Counted from the first letter of the stretch, positions 27,001 to 37,492 are shown. The stretch: 64,000 bases of DNA from Nepenthes gracilis (GCA_033239525.1 BSYO01000024.1:11183991-11247990); one strand, 5' to 3'. Numbers and translations: made by a program. Notes: generated by a model not told the origin, from the sequence alone.

Positions 27001-30000
27001 GTGACGAAGGAAAAACTCAACACCATCGGTAATTAAGAAAAACCCTCCGAGCTTCAACGGTCTGGGAAATATCCACTATAAAAATCAACTTATAGAATGA
27101 GTGATATAGACGCGATAACCTAACCAACTTACTCCCGTATTTTGATCCCTACCAGATAACTCATTGGATTTACCCGCAACAATGAAACCAAACGCTTTCC
27201 AATCTTCACATCAATCTTCCCTCTTGAATCACTTGAATTGCCGAACACCACCGATGTGTCCACGCCACCAATGTCGCCACAAAAGTTAACAGGCAGGAAG
27301 AGTTGTAAATGAGAAAGTACGATGTGAAGAGAAAACTTTGTTAATGAAGCACAAATGTTGGTGTGAAGTTTTCTAAAAAACGTAACACAAGTATGATAGG
27401 CTTTGCAAGAGAAAAAGGCTCCTCAAAAGTCTGCCAGAATGCCTTAGGGTTCAAAACATTAGACATCTATATATATAGAGCCCAAATGGTTTAAAAAATA
27501 AAAGAGCCATTAGGAACAAAAGGGCCGCACCGCTCGAGCGTGGGCCCGGCAAGATAGGATTCGGGTGATTTCGTGCCCTGGCACTCGCACGCAGATCGAA
27601 CACTCATCGAGCACCCCAGTTCTGGAGAACGCGCCTAGTTGGCGCCTTGAGCTCTCATTGAGCGCACTGTTATGGAAAACGCACCTAGGTGGCGCCTTAG
27701 GCGCTAATCGAGCGCCTGAATCTGGAAAGTGCGCCTAGTTGGTGCCTCGGGCGCAACTCCGGGAGGGATGGAACGGAGGATTGGACGACGTGAACACTGA
27801 AATGTGACGATAATGGTCTTCTGGCATGAAACTGATGAATATCTTCCAAGCCAATATATTATTGCAAATACGGAACGCACCGACAAAAGACCACATAACC
27901 ATCCTAACCCAGTCACGGAATATGCCAACTCAAAATACGGCTAACACGTAGTATAAAGGTAAGGGCTGAAGATGGACCTTTATTATAAATTTTATAGGGA
28001 TAATAGATAAACTTTCATATTTGAAGACAACTGGCACTATTATCATCCACTTCCTTTAGATATCATATGCTTCTAGCATTAAGCTTTTGATCCGAAGAGA
28101 TCTTTTTTAACCAGTGGACCCCCATCAATGACAACAACAGCTTCTAAGCCTCCCATGAGATGAGATTGGGTATATTAACTCACTTCTGCCAATTACCTTA
28201 GTTTAAGGAAATATCTTTCAAAGTATAAGCAATTTTGGATCCTTTCTATTACCTCATCCCTAGTTTTTCTAGAAATATCTCTCCCTTTCTTGTTAACCCT
28301 AATCTCAACCTGATCACCTTTCCTCACCGCTGTACATCAAGCCTACATTTCGGTGTCTGATACCTTAACTGCCCCTCCATCAATTGTTCTATACTACTAC
28401 TACTACTACTACTACATTGCCATTGGTGCATTTATTTCTCATTTTATCTTTTATAGTTAAAGAGGTATTATCCATTTTAACTTCCTCATTCCAGCTACAC
28501 CTGTTTTGTACATATTAGTTAAACAGTTATCATTCCAACTACATTGCCATTGGTGTGTTTATTTCTTATTTTATCTTTTATAGTTAAACAGTTATCATCC
28601 AATTTTAACTTCCTCGTTCCAACTAATATGTTACTTATTAGTTGCCCAAGATTCTGACCTATAATGCATATTAGGTCTGACAATGATTCAGCAATATTTT
28701 CCTTTTAATTTTACAAGTATCTTATCAATGCATAGTACTTCTGACACATCTCCATTTTAACAATCTTCCCTTAATCCCATCTATCACATTTTTGTGAATC
28801 CCTCCATGTTCTTCAATTATGGATCTCAGGTAATGCAATCAGTTGTTTTTAGAAAGTTCTTTACTTGTCATTTACTTGCACTTCATATATAGTGTTTTAC
28901 TCCCACTTATCTTGAACCTCAAGATTCTAAATCATCTCACTGTTGTTCCAACCTTAATTCCATTATCACTCTTCTTGAAGCAGCCCTTGATGCAATGCTA
29001 TATTAATAGGAAAATCATTAGTTTTTCAACTAGAATTGTAACACTAGCAACCACCCATCACACATTGTAAACAGGATCTATATGTTTTCAGTAAACTGTC
29101 TTTTCAAACACCAACGGTAAGACTTCCTCAGGAACCCTACGACAAGCTTTCTCCACTCAATGAAAACCATGCATGGATCCCTTTGTTTCTCTAAAATTTC
29201 TCCGTTAACATTCTTAATAGATATGTAGCTTCAATGGTTGAACATCATGACATAAAATCAAATTGATTTTACGCCACATGCATTTTTATTGTTCTGTTTT
29301 TTTTTGGGAGGGGGACATATGTCTTTGTACAATACACTTTCCCAAGATTCATCATGTGACTCATTAATTCAACACCATGATGATTGATATGCATTTTCCT
29401 GTGTTCTATAAAGATACTAAGTACTTTCTCTCCACTTAACTTGTCATTCTTTTAGTCCTTAGAATATTAATTTCTGGTTTGGTAAATTCTTCAAGGCTTT
29501 CTACTCAATAATTGTTGAAAGGCTTAAAAAGCTATTATCATCTTTCTTTTATATCTTGAGAAAATTATTTTAAGAAAATATGAAGACTGCAACAATGCAA
29601 ATGGAATGAGTTACAAATAGTAGCATGAATTATAATAGTTGTTGTAGAGGAAGACAACAAGGAATAAACAAATCAAATACTGCAAGCAAGAGGATATCAT
29701 CGCTTGCTACAAAAACTTATTGTCACATGTAATAAATTATATATTGGTCCAGTGGTCTTTGGGCTATTCTCATCGTCTATCACTGAGATCATGGATCACA
29801 AGTTCCCACAGCTCATTGCTGCCATTATATTGTCTGCCCTCATGATAATTTTACATGCTTATAGTGTCACGGGGCAGAGTGGTCCTGCATTTTAAAGATA
29901 ATAATTATGGCACACAACACTCGTTTGTCAGTACTACTGCAAATAAGAGGTGTTCTCTTGCACTTAACCTTAACCACTTGGAAGCAGCTCTATTGAAAAA

Positions 30001-30640
30001 CTCTAATTTCTAAGAACCCTTTGTTAACCATTAGTAATCTCTTTTAAAATTGTCTCAAGGAAACAAGATTTATTTTTCAGCACGCAATTAAATACAAATA
30101 TAGACAGAAGACTTGTTTTTCCAGCAAATGTGAACACATCTATAGCACTTACTTTTTAAACACAAGCAAGAAACTCTTAGGTATAAGCTCTTAATAGTAA
30201 TCTCTTAAATTCCAGATGACCAAATAATAGCATGAGTAAACAGGAAAGCCACCCCTTCAATTTCAAACATAAAACCAACTCTATCTTATTAATACCCTCT
30301 AATTGCAGATATAAGCTCTTAAATTTGGATTCAACTTCAGTTAGATTCCCTTGTTTTCTTTTCTTTTCTTTTTTTTCCTCTTTTCTTATTCTCCTACATC
30401 GAATTGGTGAATTCAAATCAGATAAGAAAGCAGCAGCAATCTCAATTACAGATCAGAGTCCCCTCAATGGCGGAAGAACTGAGACTATTTTTAGTTATTT
30501 CAAACTGAAATAATTTATGCATTGAGAGAGATAAAACGGGATTGATGTAAGAATCCGCACAATTTACTTGCTGAAGCATCATCGTTGGTGGCTTGAACTG
30601 CTGCGGTGTTACTGTGCGAATCAGCTGCGCGTTTCGCCAT
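1..30640 (-). CDS. LCMT1: Leucine carboxyl methyltransferase (PP2A methyltransferase), 5' part of gene, exons 1-7
   Basis: LCMT1 (SBI1 in Arabidopsis) transfers methyl from S-adenosylmethionine to the C-terminal leucine of PP2A catalytic subunits. Seven coding exons can be joined in frame on the minus strand: 30561-30640, 26088-26176, 25843-25985, 2911-2958, 2508-2589, 531-633 and 1-69, the last cut by the window edge. All donors are GT, all acceptors AG, and codon phases match at every junction. The joined protein starts MAKRAADSHSNTAAVQATND, then carries RRPVRRSPIINRG, the SAM-binding loop LSLGAGFDTTYF, VYVEVDFKEVTSKKAA, DHYKLLPVDLRD and LIIAECVLIYLDPE, in the family order. About 190 residues are present; the family is about 330, so the C-terminus lies outside. 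No stop or frameshift was seen, so the gene may be functional despite introns of 4.4 kb and 22.9 kb filled with transposons. Start chosen because the N-terminus resembles the plant family. Confidence 0.93.
531..633 (-). CDS. LCMT1: LCMT1 exon 6
   Basis: 103 nt encoding (E)KGEVLGDHYKLLPVDLRD then VKKLDDVVTLANLDP. LPVDLRD is strongly conserved in the family. Acceptor TATGCAG, donor TAG/GTATGT. The open frame around it (461-811) extends into both introns and is not itself a gene. Confidence 0.95.
634..2507 (-). other. LCMT1 intron 5 with imperfect direct repeat
   Basis: Intron of 1,874 nt, AT-rich, no coding signal. Bases 1468-1541 and 1542-1615 form a 74-bp imperfect tandem duplication, both units beginning ATCCTTCTAGTCACT. 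Around 728-960 and 1310-1330 there are clusters of GATAT/ATATC palindromic words; similar words recur at 8330-8590, suggesting a shared dispersed repeat. Confidence 0.6.
2508..2589 (-). CDS. LCMT1: LCMT1 exon 5
   Basis: 82 nt: VTSKKAALIGTHHQLREKV then GTTASISR plus the first base of a Glu codon completed in exon 6. Acceptor TTTCAG, donor GAG/GTAACA. Confidence 0.93.
2911..2958 (-). CDS. LCMT1: LCMT1 exon 4 (48-nt exon)
   Basis: 16 codons: DEGKTPHVYVEVDFKE, phase 0 at both ends, acceptor GGCAG and donor GTGAAA. The acidic VYVEVDF segment is the second conserved methyltransferase strand of the family. It was too short to stand out as an open frame and was found by looking for the family sequence between exons 3 and 6. 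Confidence 0.93.
3841..8251 (+). mobile_element. hAT-superfamily DNA transposon, degenerate
   Basis: A 4.4-kb element in LCMT1 intron 3. The ends are imperfect terminal inverted repeats: TAGGGCTGCAAAT at 3841-3853 and ATTTGTGGCCCTC at 8239-8251 (10 of 13 positions match when inverted). Both subterminal regions (about 3860-4030 and 7960-8230) carry many short AGCTC/GAGCT/CAAGCC words in both orientations, typical of transposase-binding clusters in hAT elements. A broken hAT transposase lies between. The flanking 8 bp do not match well, so no target duplication is claimed. It is inserted antisense to LCMT1. Confidence 0.8.
5161..7065 (+). pseudogene. hAT transposase pseudogene (BED finger plus hATC domain)
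   Basis: The reading frame starts METGEGNVVEEAHPE, has a basic KKKRKK stretch, then a BED-type finger (cysteines in SKVEYIHCKHRFGLNKDG). Later blocks match the plant Daysleeper-like hAT family: ILNFCDAPPLHT, ICKCSAEWEI, VCSIIVDNASYN, LILDCCTRWNATYSMLVAA (6193-6255) and, near the end (about 7003-7060), the dimerisation block ALESAFSVGGRVIDPYRAS. Several in-frame stops (for example after NANPY at about 5269 and within 6120-6190) and frameshifts between 5780 and 6000 break it, so it cannot make a full transposase. Confidence 0.85.
8252..10050. other. LCMT1 intron 3, unassigned stretch
   Basis: No coding signal recognised. It contains a short (AT)n microsatellite at 8373-8391 and more GATATATCGG-like words at 8330-8590, as in intron 5. 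The rest is ordinary AT-rich intronic or decayed repeat sequence. Confidence 0.4.
12214..12382 (-). repeat. 3' LTR of nested copia element
   Basis: Starts TGTTTGAATATATTG (minus, 12382) just after CAGCTTGAGAATGAG, a decayed polypurine tract typical of copia elements. The end position is a best guess from alignment with the right copy. Confidence 0.5.
12490..15775 (-). pseudogene. Copia gag-pol pseudogene
   Basis: Landmarks on the minus strand, in copia order: zinc knuckle start SNCFYCGKI (about 15738-15770); integrase FELVHLDV...TFVNDYSR (about 14830-14950); reverse transcriptase entry KPINFKWVYTVKP (about 13760-13800); the catalytic box read as MHVDDIIITN (13330-13353; Tyr of YVDD changed to His); LVGKLNYFAMN (about 13030-13060). 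Many stops and frameshifts interrupt the frames; no intact polyprotein remains. Confidence 0.8.
16411..16642 (-). repeat. 5' LTR of nested copia element
   Basis: Bounded by TGTTTGAG at its start (minus strand, 16642) and TTACA at its end, where TGGTATTATA (primer-binding site) follows. It pairs with the weaker copy at about 12214-12382. Confidence 0.6.
17340..18922 (+). other. Unassigned stretch with a retroelement gag-like remnant
   Basis: Between two LTR elements. Bases about 18053-18105 read KCHNYDKKGHIHMNCSKK, a zinc-knuckle-like C-x2-Y-x4-H-x4-C with the second Cys replaced. The preceding 17690-18000 has weak gag-like composition broken by stops, and a short frame at 18268-18504 has no recognised match. 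I take it as a gag remnant of unknown class. Confidence 0.4.
18923..19591 (+). repeat. 5' LTR of gypsy element
   Basis: Begins TGATTCAGAATGGGTCAGG. It has about 120 bp (19082-19205) that is missing from the right LTR, and the two copies differ at many sites, so the element is old. Confidence 0.75.
19965..23290 (+). pseudogene. Gypsy gag-pol pseudogene
   Basis: Landmarks in order: gag MDVLEFEGKLDPKVYCDWIS (about 19969-20030) with FNAFFEWKEL; reverse transcriptase FSRIDLRSGYHQI (about 21225-21263) then GPVTFKTREGLYEWLEMSFG (21282-21342); RNase H end VSFLHKYIFVLKNKLGVMNK (about 22041-22100); integrase LSMDFLLRLQRTND, MVHFFPCKSTTDASQVARLL (22520-22650). Frames switch repeatedly and stops are frequent, so no functional polyprotein remains. 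Confidence 0.85.
23561..24740 (+). repeat. 3' LTR of gypsy element, interrupted
   Basis: Begins TGATGCAAGATGGGTCGGG after AGTAGGGGAAGA. It aligns with the left LTR up to AACTCCACTTG (about 23837), then again from about 24466 (CATTTTCTTTTAAATTGA). The intervening 630 bp are absent from the left copy. The right end is approximate. Confidence 0.7.
23838..24465. other. About 630-bp insertion in gypsy 3' LTR
   Basis: The left LTR runs directly from the CCACTTG block to the CATTTTGTTCTTTAAATTG block, whereas the right LTR has about 630 extra bases here. No coding signal, no clear inverted repeats and no duplication were seen. It could be a small non-autonomous element, or the left LTR may have lost it. 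Confidence 0.45.
24741..25842. other. LCMT1 intron 3, proximal part
   Basis: No coding or repeat structure recognised. AT-rich intron leading to the donor GTAAGC of exon 3. Confidence 0.4.
25843..25985 (-). CDS. LCMT1: LCMT1 exon 3 (SAM-binding motif)
   Basis: 143 nt encoding YFARWAALRKLLSQFLNC onward to KKQVLSLGAGFDTTYFHLK. GAGFD is the SAM-binding motif I of this methyltransferase family. The acceptor is TATCAAG and the donor GTAAGC. The intron to exon 2 is only 102 nt, whereas the following intron is 22,884 nt. Confidence 0.95.
26088..26176 (-). CDS. LCMT1: LCMT1 exon 2
   Basis: 89 nt encoding SCVREGYMTDDYIHLFVRR then PVRRSPIINR. The acceptor is GAAAAG/GTCC and the donor is G/GTTGGT, splitting a Gly codon shared with exon 3. 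The Arg-rich PVRRSPIINRGYF stretch is a hallmark of plant LCMT1. Confidence 0.93.
26283..26335 (-). repeat. RTE-type LINE or SINE 3' tail
   Basis: The minus strand reads CATGAAGCCGATCCCACATA then GTGGAATAGGGCTTAG, closely matching the end common to many plant RTE LINE copies (CCGACCCCA..TAGTGGGA.AAGGCTTAG). No coding part is attached. Confidence 0.55.
26990..27946 (-). repeat. SIRE-like copia LTR, probably solo, in LCMT1 intron 1
   Basis: The minus-strand start TGTTAGCCGTATTTTGAG (27946 downwards) has the form of SIRE/Maximus LTRs. Near the other end, AAAAATCAACTTATAGAATGA followed by GTGATATAGAC (27080-27112) is shared with the SIRE-like LTR at 37.5-38.66 kb (37784-37810). The segment is distinctly GC-rich at 27520-27780. 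No gag-pol adjoins it. The lower boundary is not resolved and no target duplication was found. Confidence 0.6.
27620..27767. repeat. Three-copy GC-rich tandem repeat, unit about 49 bp
   Basis: Three imperfect units start near 27620, 27669 and 27718. Each reads roughly TCTGGAGAACGCGCCTAGTT then GGCGCCTTGAGC...GAGCGCCT and contains GGCGCC- and GCGCCTAGGTGGCGC-like palindromes. It lies within the SIRE-like LTR and is the most GC-rich stretch of the left half of the window. Confidence 0.75.
28392..28415. repeat. (TAC)n trinucleotide microsatellite
   Basis: Eight uninterrupted units of TAC within the LINE remnant. Confidence 0.9.
28414..28625. repeat. 85-bp imperfect direct duplication
   Basis: 28414-28498 and 28541-28625 both begin ACATTGCCATTGGTG and share TTTTATCTTTTATAGTTAAA and TTTTAACTTCCTC. 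Probably a local duplication inside the LINE remnant. Confidence 0.75.
30561..30640 (-). CDS. LCMT1: LCMT1 exon 1 (start codon)
   Basis: 80 nt, ATG at 30640. It encodes MAKRAADSHSNTAAVQATND followed by DASASK and two bases of a Leu codon. The donor is GTGCGG, a weak match to consensus. It was chosen because it joins in phase to exon 2 and gives the family sequence SKLSCV; an alternative donor (CAA/GTAAAT) would drop this conserved stretch. The region upstream holds an ATTATA-rich stretch near 30740-30757 that could serve as a TATA-like element. Confidence 0.85.
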
Positions 30641-33600
30641 TGCGAACAGGAATCAAGAGGGCGTGGGAGTGGGGGAGAAATGCAACTACGCTTCTCAAAA
30701 TCCCATCAAAGAGAAAAATGAAGCCCTCGAGGCTAAATTTTCTTATAATTATAATTATAACAGTTTCTTAAAATATAACATTTAATTTAAATAGTATTAA
30801 ATTTATCTTATAATTTAATAATTTTATTTATTAGACGGCTAAAAATAAAAACGGACTTTAAACTTGAGAATTCTAATTTCAAATAAAATACGTATTGTAT
30901 TGTCCTTTCGAACATTAAGAAAAGAAATAACAAGAAATTAAGTAGTAAATATATTGGTAGTGATGTAATAAAAAAGTATTTTTGACCAAAAAAGTAAATT
31001 TTCATTAATTGTTTAAAATTGAACAAATTTTACTTAAAAACAATCGATATATTGTGCAGATAACTTATCAATTTTATATATTTTTACCAACGTATTTTAT
31101 ATGATTAAAATAATAAAGTCTAAGTAATTAACACCAGGCTTAAAAAATTGTCAAATATCCATAAAAATTTGAAACCTAATAATAATTGAGTCTATAATTG
31201 GCTAAAAAATAAATATCTTAAGAAGCTTAAAAGGGATCAGTCGAATGATCGATATCTACTTCTTAATATAATATTATCTTATTTAAAGCAGTTAAATTAA
31301 TAACTTCTGATTCAATATCATATCCCTAAAAAATCTTCCATCACAGATAAAATTCTAAATGACAAACATCCTCTATAAAAATAGGAGAACACACATAAGA
31401 AAAGGCAACATTATTTGGTAGAGTATAGGCTATAAAATTTCAATCGAAAAATTATTATTATCAATTTTAAAAACATTTGCTCAACCATCTATCCACTCGA
31501 TTAAATCTTTGAACCTATTTGGATCCACTTGACACTCTACAATCTTGACAAAAGCTTACTTAGACAAGAAGCAAGTTTTGAGACAAGATTTAATTATATT
31601 CTTAAATAAGAGTCCCTACATCTAATATCTCGTCATAATTATAAAGATTTTTCTTTTCTTAGCATAACAATATAAATAAAAAACTTAATATATCACTATT
31701 AATTAGCATAGCAATATAAATAAAAGCTATATGCACCATCATACCCATGTCTTTTTTTATAATTATAAAGATTGAAAAGTTTAGCATCTTGTTATTATTA
31801 TCTAAATCTTGTGTTAAAGTTTAAAAAACAATCAAAATAGGTTGATGTTTAGTGAAACGTAGGAAGAAAATTCTAATAATTCACTCAATAAATATCATAT
31901 AACACATGATTTTTAAATGATGCGTTATAACCTTAAAATTATTTATCTAAATTAAAATTTTGATAATAATGATGTGTTTGGAAGAAAAATTATGTGAAAC
32001 AAATTAGCTAGCACTTGACCCATGAATATACAACTCTTATGCATGACTTAGCAGAATAGGTAGCATTCATGTATAGTAGATACGTAGTCATATATGGCTT
32101 GATAAAATAGGTAACACTTTTATATGGATTGTGGTATTTGTACATATATATGTTTTGTCTTGGTGTCTAATGGATAGTTAACCAATGCTCATACACCAAT
32201 CTAAATATATGAAGAATTCCATATGTGTTATTGGTCACTCTTGTTTAGAGAGGAGAGAAAGAGAGAGAGAGAGGGAGTAGAGGGAAGTAAAGAGAGAAGG
32301 TAAAAAGGAAGTGGTTTCAAAGTGATTTTGTGTTAAATAGTTTTGATTAAATATAAGTTTATCAAAACTCATTTATTAATTTGTTATTCAAATATTTCAA
32401 TTATCACTTTAATATTTATACATATATTGTTCGATATTTATTTTTAAGGGCTTTTGTCTCAAGTTATCAAACTTTATTTAGTTTGACCTAATTTACAGGT
32501 TATAAATTTTCATCTAATTTGGCTCGTGTCAAGCCAAACCCAATTTTGATCAAGTATCCAATATGCTTTGTCTTAAAAGATTTTTCATACTAAAACATTA
32601 GAGCGCCATACAAGGAAAATGCGATATCGTTAAATGGAGACATTTTACAAAAAAAATAGTGATAAACAGAAAAAATGGGACTAAAAGGATATGCAAAGTA
32701 TTTGCAATCACCTTCAGTGTGATCGGAACAGTGCTCCCTCTAAATAGATAAAAAAAAAGAGTTTAATTCATTATTTAAATTATAAATATTTACATAAAAC
32801 TCTTGGACAATGAGAACTAATTGATGGATTGAGAGAAACAATATCAATCTTTTTAAAATGAGATGTTGGTGGCTCATTTGTTTCCAGAAAAATTTTCTAC
32901 AATTAATTGATAAAGTGATTGAATTAAGAGGAAGGATTACTACGAGAACGCGTTTTTAGAGACTTTCTTAAAAGAAGTCATTTGAGAATAATATAAGAAA
33001 AGGAGCCTAACAAACACCATGGATGAGCTTAGCTAACACTATGAATAAAAGGCACAAGGGCATGAGAGAGAGGAGAGATGGAGTGGACATACCTTAGGTT
33101 CACCTTGGAAAGGAAAGAAATGAGTCAATCTAACAAAAAAGAAGATAGAGAGTTGTGGGAGGTGGAGAGAAAAGAAAGGAGAGAGTAAAAATGATGATGG
33201 GCGCATAAACAATATAGAAAGAAATAGACAATTTATAGATCGGTGTATGAGCATGCATCAAGCACACTTTAGACATGAGAGAATAGTAGACTTGCGTATG
33301 AACACAAGAGAGTCACGCTCTAAGTAAGTCAGTTCTAGACAAGTCCACTCCAGCGCAAAATATAAGCACATATCAGATGTAATGTGTATAGTGACTAATA
33401 TATCGGCATGCGAAATGTGCTGAAAGTAAATAGAGTGAGGTATGAGCATGGGTCAGACATACAAAAATATAAAATGATTTTATTTTTATTTTTATTTTTG
33501 TTTGTGTTATTATAAAATAAATTAAATCATTTGACAAGTAATGCTATTTTTTAGTTTGTAAAATTACTCTTTTTAATCCAAATTTTTTAAAAAAATTGTA

Positions 33601-34485
33601 TATTTTTTATTTAATTATTTAATATTATCAACAAGATCACTAACATATTTAATTTATTTATGATCATATCTCAAACTAATTTTTAAAAATGAGAACCATA
33701 TAACTAATTTTTTCTAGACATGTAAGAAGAAACCTAGAAATTAAATAATATATAACGGATTGATTCCTTAGTTAGTTCTTAAAAGTATTCTTCCTAGTCA
33801 TCTCATTTAATAGTTATTGTATATAAACTTTTACGGTATTCTTCCTAGGGTAGAGGTAGTCGAAACAAAAATAATTTTAAATATGTTGTTTGATTTAGAC
33901 ATAATTTCAATAAAATCTAAAATCTTTTTTTTTATTTTTAATCAACATTTTTAGTCCCAACGTATAGTTTAGCTTTTATGTTCTATTCGAAAATATTTTA
34001 AAATCATTTATAACTTTTAATGTCAATTTCAAGGGTATTTATTATTTATTTAAAACTTTGTTTATATTTTTAAGTTTTTGATATTCTTTTTATGATATTT
34101 AATTCAGTTTGAAGAGATACTTTCTCTTCTTCTAATTCAAATATTTTTTTAGTTAACTTATTTGTTATTTTATCATTTAAATATTCCTTAAATAATTTGT
34201 CATAGGTCTTCTAAAGGTCCCTAAAATTTTTTCTAACTCTTCTTTAAAGGAATCAAATTATTTTAATTTTTTTGTCAGACTTTCTTCACATGTCACGTCC
34301 TACATTTCAATTGTGTAATTAATATTTAATCAAATAATTATTAATTGACCAAGTTATCCTTTAATTAATATTTGGATGTGAATTTTATATTGATACATCG
34401 ATTGACCACAATAATAAATACAACATTATACATATGACCCAAAATATGTGCCACATCTTATATGGCTCTAATACCGATTCAATCG
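30641..34485. other. AT-rich region upstream of LCMT1
   Basis: About 3.8 kb with no convincing coding sequence. It contains (GA)-rich stretches (32255-32300 and 33060-33190) and decayed repeats. Words such as GCATGCATCAAGCACAC and AAGCACATATCA at 33250-33370 loosely recall the SIRE-like LTR at 38.2-38.5 kb. The LCMT1 promoter must lie in the first kilobase, but no clear element besides ATTATA-rich DNA is visible. Confidence 0.35.
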
Positions 34486-36436
34486 TGATGTCAAATCTTT
34501 ATGTAAAGAGTGATATCTATGTAAACATAATCAAAATATAAAAATCGGTGAAAATAAAATACATAACTGTTGGACATTTATGTTTCACATCCACAACCCA
34601 TAATAATAGTATCAAAATAACCAGCATTTGACTTAACTAGTATAGCTGCTATCCAAACAATATAATTATCAATTATAGCATACAGCAATCGAGAGTTATT
34701 CAGAAACACGATACAACGTTATTAAACATCTTAATGCTATCCAAAATACAACATAATATATTAAACGTTGTCTAAAACCATTAAACAATATCAAAATTTA
34801 TAATTATGATAATCTGAACTCTTCATAAACTTTACATCCTTAATTTTTGTTCATCAAGTAAGAATCTGTGTATCTCATTTGAGGGGGTTAGTAAAAATAA
34901 TAATGAGTGAGTCAAAAATTTAATATGACATAAATATAATAATAAAACATATATCTTTACATTTAAAATATTCTGAGGGATTAATATATCACATTTTAAT
35001 GATATGTCATGAAATTTCAATTACATGATCAACTTATACAGAATTTTCAAGCTTATCTTACCATGTTCTTACTTAATTTGTGTCATCAAATCATATTTAA
35101 TTTTAATTTTTTTAGAGACCAAGGCCAGTAAACCTTACTGACTAAATGAGCGAACAATTAAAATTCTAGTTGTGTATGTTTCCACATAGTTAAAGGTTAT
35201 ACGCTACTATTTAATATCTATAAGTGGACTGTCATACATATAATCCTATAAATGGAGCCAAACGTTATTTCTCACTCGTAAATAATAGGTTTAGATATCG
35301 ATATATCATTATAATATATTAAGACAAACCACATAATATACTACCTGCTGAATTATAATTATGGTTTAATACTTATTTTTAAAAAAATTCTATACTTTTC
35401 TTCTTAATTCATAATTTTTTCACTCATAGAAAAAATATTCATATTTCATGACATAATTGTAGAATTTTTGACATAATTTTATAATTTTTTAACTTAAAAC
35501 ACTTACATTCCTTGTCAAAAATTCAGTTATGATGAATTATGAAATCAGATATACTAATTCAACATGAAATTATAGGAAAAGACGTAGAAAATTAGTGTCA
35601 TAAATTCCTATAACAGCTCATTAAACATGTACAGAAGTCGTACATTTTTTCAGAACATTTAAAACATACAATTGCAGTTTTCAAACGTGCAAGAGGGCTC
35701 TTCACGAAATTAAGCATATATCAGTATTAAATAAGGATTTCAAAAAATGTATAAAGAGATATTGTAGAATCCAGCACATATATACTTGAATTTAGCCATG
35801 AAATTTTATACAATTTTGCTATAAGATGATAAGAATTTAACATGCATACTTAATATAAATATTATATATAAAATTCATGTCAATAATGAGTATTTAAATG
35901 AAAAATACACAAAAAATTTTAAAAAAAATAGTCATAATAAAAAAAAAAATTTAGAATACACTTACCTTAATTTAATTCTCATAAAAAATTAGCTCAAATC
36001 AACTTAATTATGAATTTTTTGCTTTTTCTCTCATTCTCTCTTTTCTCCTCATCTGCTTCTTACTACTCTCAAACTATTCTAAAAAATGACAGGAAAAATG
36101 AGCGGATATTATTTATATACAAAGTGGCACTCAATTGCCACTCGGACGCGTGTCGGGCTCTAAGTTATTGGACTGCTATGCTCAAGCATGATTCAAGCGC
36201 ACCTTAAACAATGAGATCACCGGTTTTGGCACTAGGACGTTCTTTAAGAGTGCATTAGGCACCGAGCTCACGACTATTGGCACTCAAGTGTGGGTTGGGG
36301 TCTTTATCAGGTGCCGAATCTCTTAATCTAATTTTAACTATTAATCCAATTTTTATATCAATTAATATCAATTTTAATTATATTAATTAAATTAATTATA
36401 ATTATCATAAATCAAGAATTTAAGCCTTAAATCACA
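34486..36436 (-). repeat. Gypsy-type LTR with adjoining primer-binding site
   Basis: Plus-strand ends are TGATGTCAAATC (34486) and TTAAATCACA (36436), so on the minus strand it runs TGTGATTTAAGG...GATTTGACATCA. Next to the lower end the minus strand reads CGGTATTAGAGCC (34464-34477), a Met-tRNA type primer-binding site, marking this as a 5' LTR of a minus-strand element. A TATA-like TGTATATAAATA (minus, about 36108-36122) lies about 320 bp into the LTR. Only about 200 bp of internal sequence remains; the rest of the element is missing or unrecognised. Confidence 0.5.
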
Positions 36437-36949
36437 TCTAATAACAGAAATTATAAATACCAAAATATCTACCTCACCTTCTCTTGTAGAGCCTTTATTG
36501 TTATTCTTATCTTCTTTACCATCACTCAAAATAGTTTTCATAGTCTTTTTTTACATCATTTAAAATTAGAATATTTAATTCAAGTATGGCTAAAGTCATG
36601 ACATTAATAATATTATATTTTTAGAGATTTTTTCTTTTTTAAATATTTGACTTTTCTTTTATTTTTTTTCATTTCTTTGTTGATTAGAATTTTCTTTTTG
36701 TTTATCAAAAGTTTTTTTTATTATTCTTAAGAAAGTTTTTAAAGTTTTTTTATTTATAAATAGGGTAAAGTCTTAATCTCCTAGTGATTCTACATCCAAC
36801 CAATCACCTGTTTTTTCTTTAACAAATTTTAGGATGATATATTTATTTTTCTAATACTAAAATAATATAGATTTATAAATTTATAATGAGCCAACAAACT
36901 CTTCTATTTTAACATTGGCTCTAAGTCTTTGCTATCTTCTATAGTTGTG

Positions 36950-37400
36950 ACTTTAAAAATAAATTATTTAGAAAAAGATTTCATAACTTTATGAACTGTA
37001 TGATTTTTAAGTATTCTTTATCAATATTAAAAATAGAGTTAATAATATTATTTAATTTAGTATAAAATTCATTAAATGTCATATCTTCTTTCATTTTAAT
37101 AGTATCTTTAATTTTAAATTACTTATCATTTTAGTACTTCCATGATTTATTTTAAGAATCTCCTAAGCTTCTTTTGAGGTTTTATATATGAAAATACATT
37201 TGAACTCTTCTGAAAAATTAAGATAGTATGCAACCCTTTGCTATTTTAGTTATATCATCTAATTCTTCAATTGTCTGTAAAGTCAACACTTTTGTTTAGC
37301 TTGTGCTATCGACCATACTCTGGGTTGGAGTCTATCCAAATTAAATACTCCCATACAATCATTTGTTTATAGATTTTAAAAATACTCTTATAAAAAAATT
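36950..37400 (-). pseudogene. SIRE/Maximus-type copia gag remnant
   Basis: Minus-strand pieces in different frames match the UBN2-type gag in order: MIVWEYLIWIDSNPE, EEFKCIFIYKTSKEA, EILKINHGSTK, NLKLKDTIKMKEDMTFNEFY (about 37030-37105), TKLNNIINSIFNID. Several stops and shifts. It lies just inside the primer-binding site of the adjoining LTR, in the expected position. Confidence 0.7.
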
Positions 37401-37492
37401 TTAATACACATAATGATTCTGACTAAAGTAGAAAATGACAAATAAGGTTGACTTGTATACATCTAGAAGATTAATGTCAAGAATCAAGGTCA

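Larger units (their letters stand above)
28130..29240 (-). mobile_element. RTE-clade LINE remnant
   Basis: Minus-strand fragments match the RTE reverse transcriptase and its C-terminal region in order: PCMVFIEWRKL (about 29130-29180), RVPEEVLPLVFEKT, HIDPVYN, then DGIKGRLLKWR (about 28770-28800), KIKRKILLNH, and KDKIRNKHTNG (about 28550-28580). The tail ends GGCTTAGAAGCTGTTGTTGT (about 28133-28155), the usual RTE 3' end. Stops and frameshifts are abundant. It sits in LCMT1 intron 1 in the same orientation as the gene. Confidence 0.65.
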
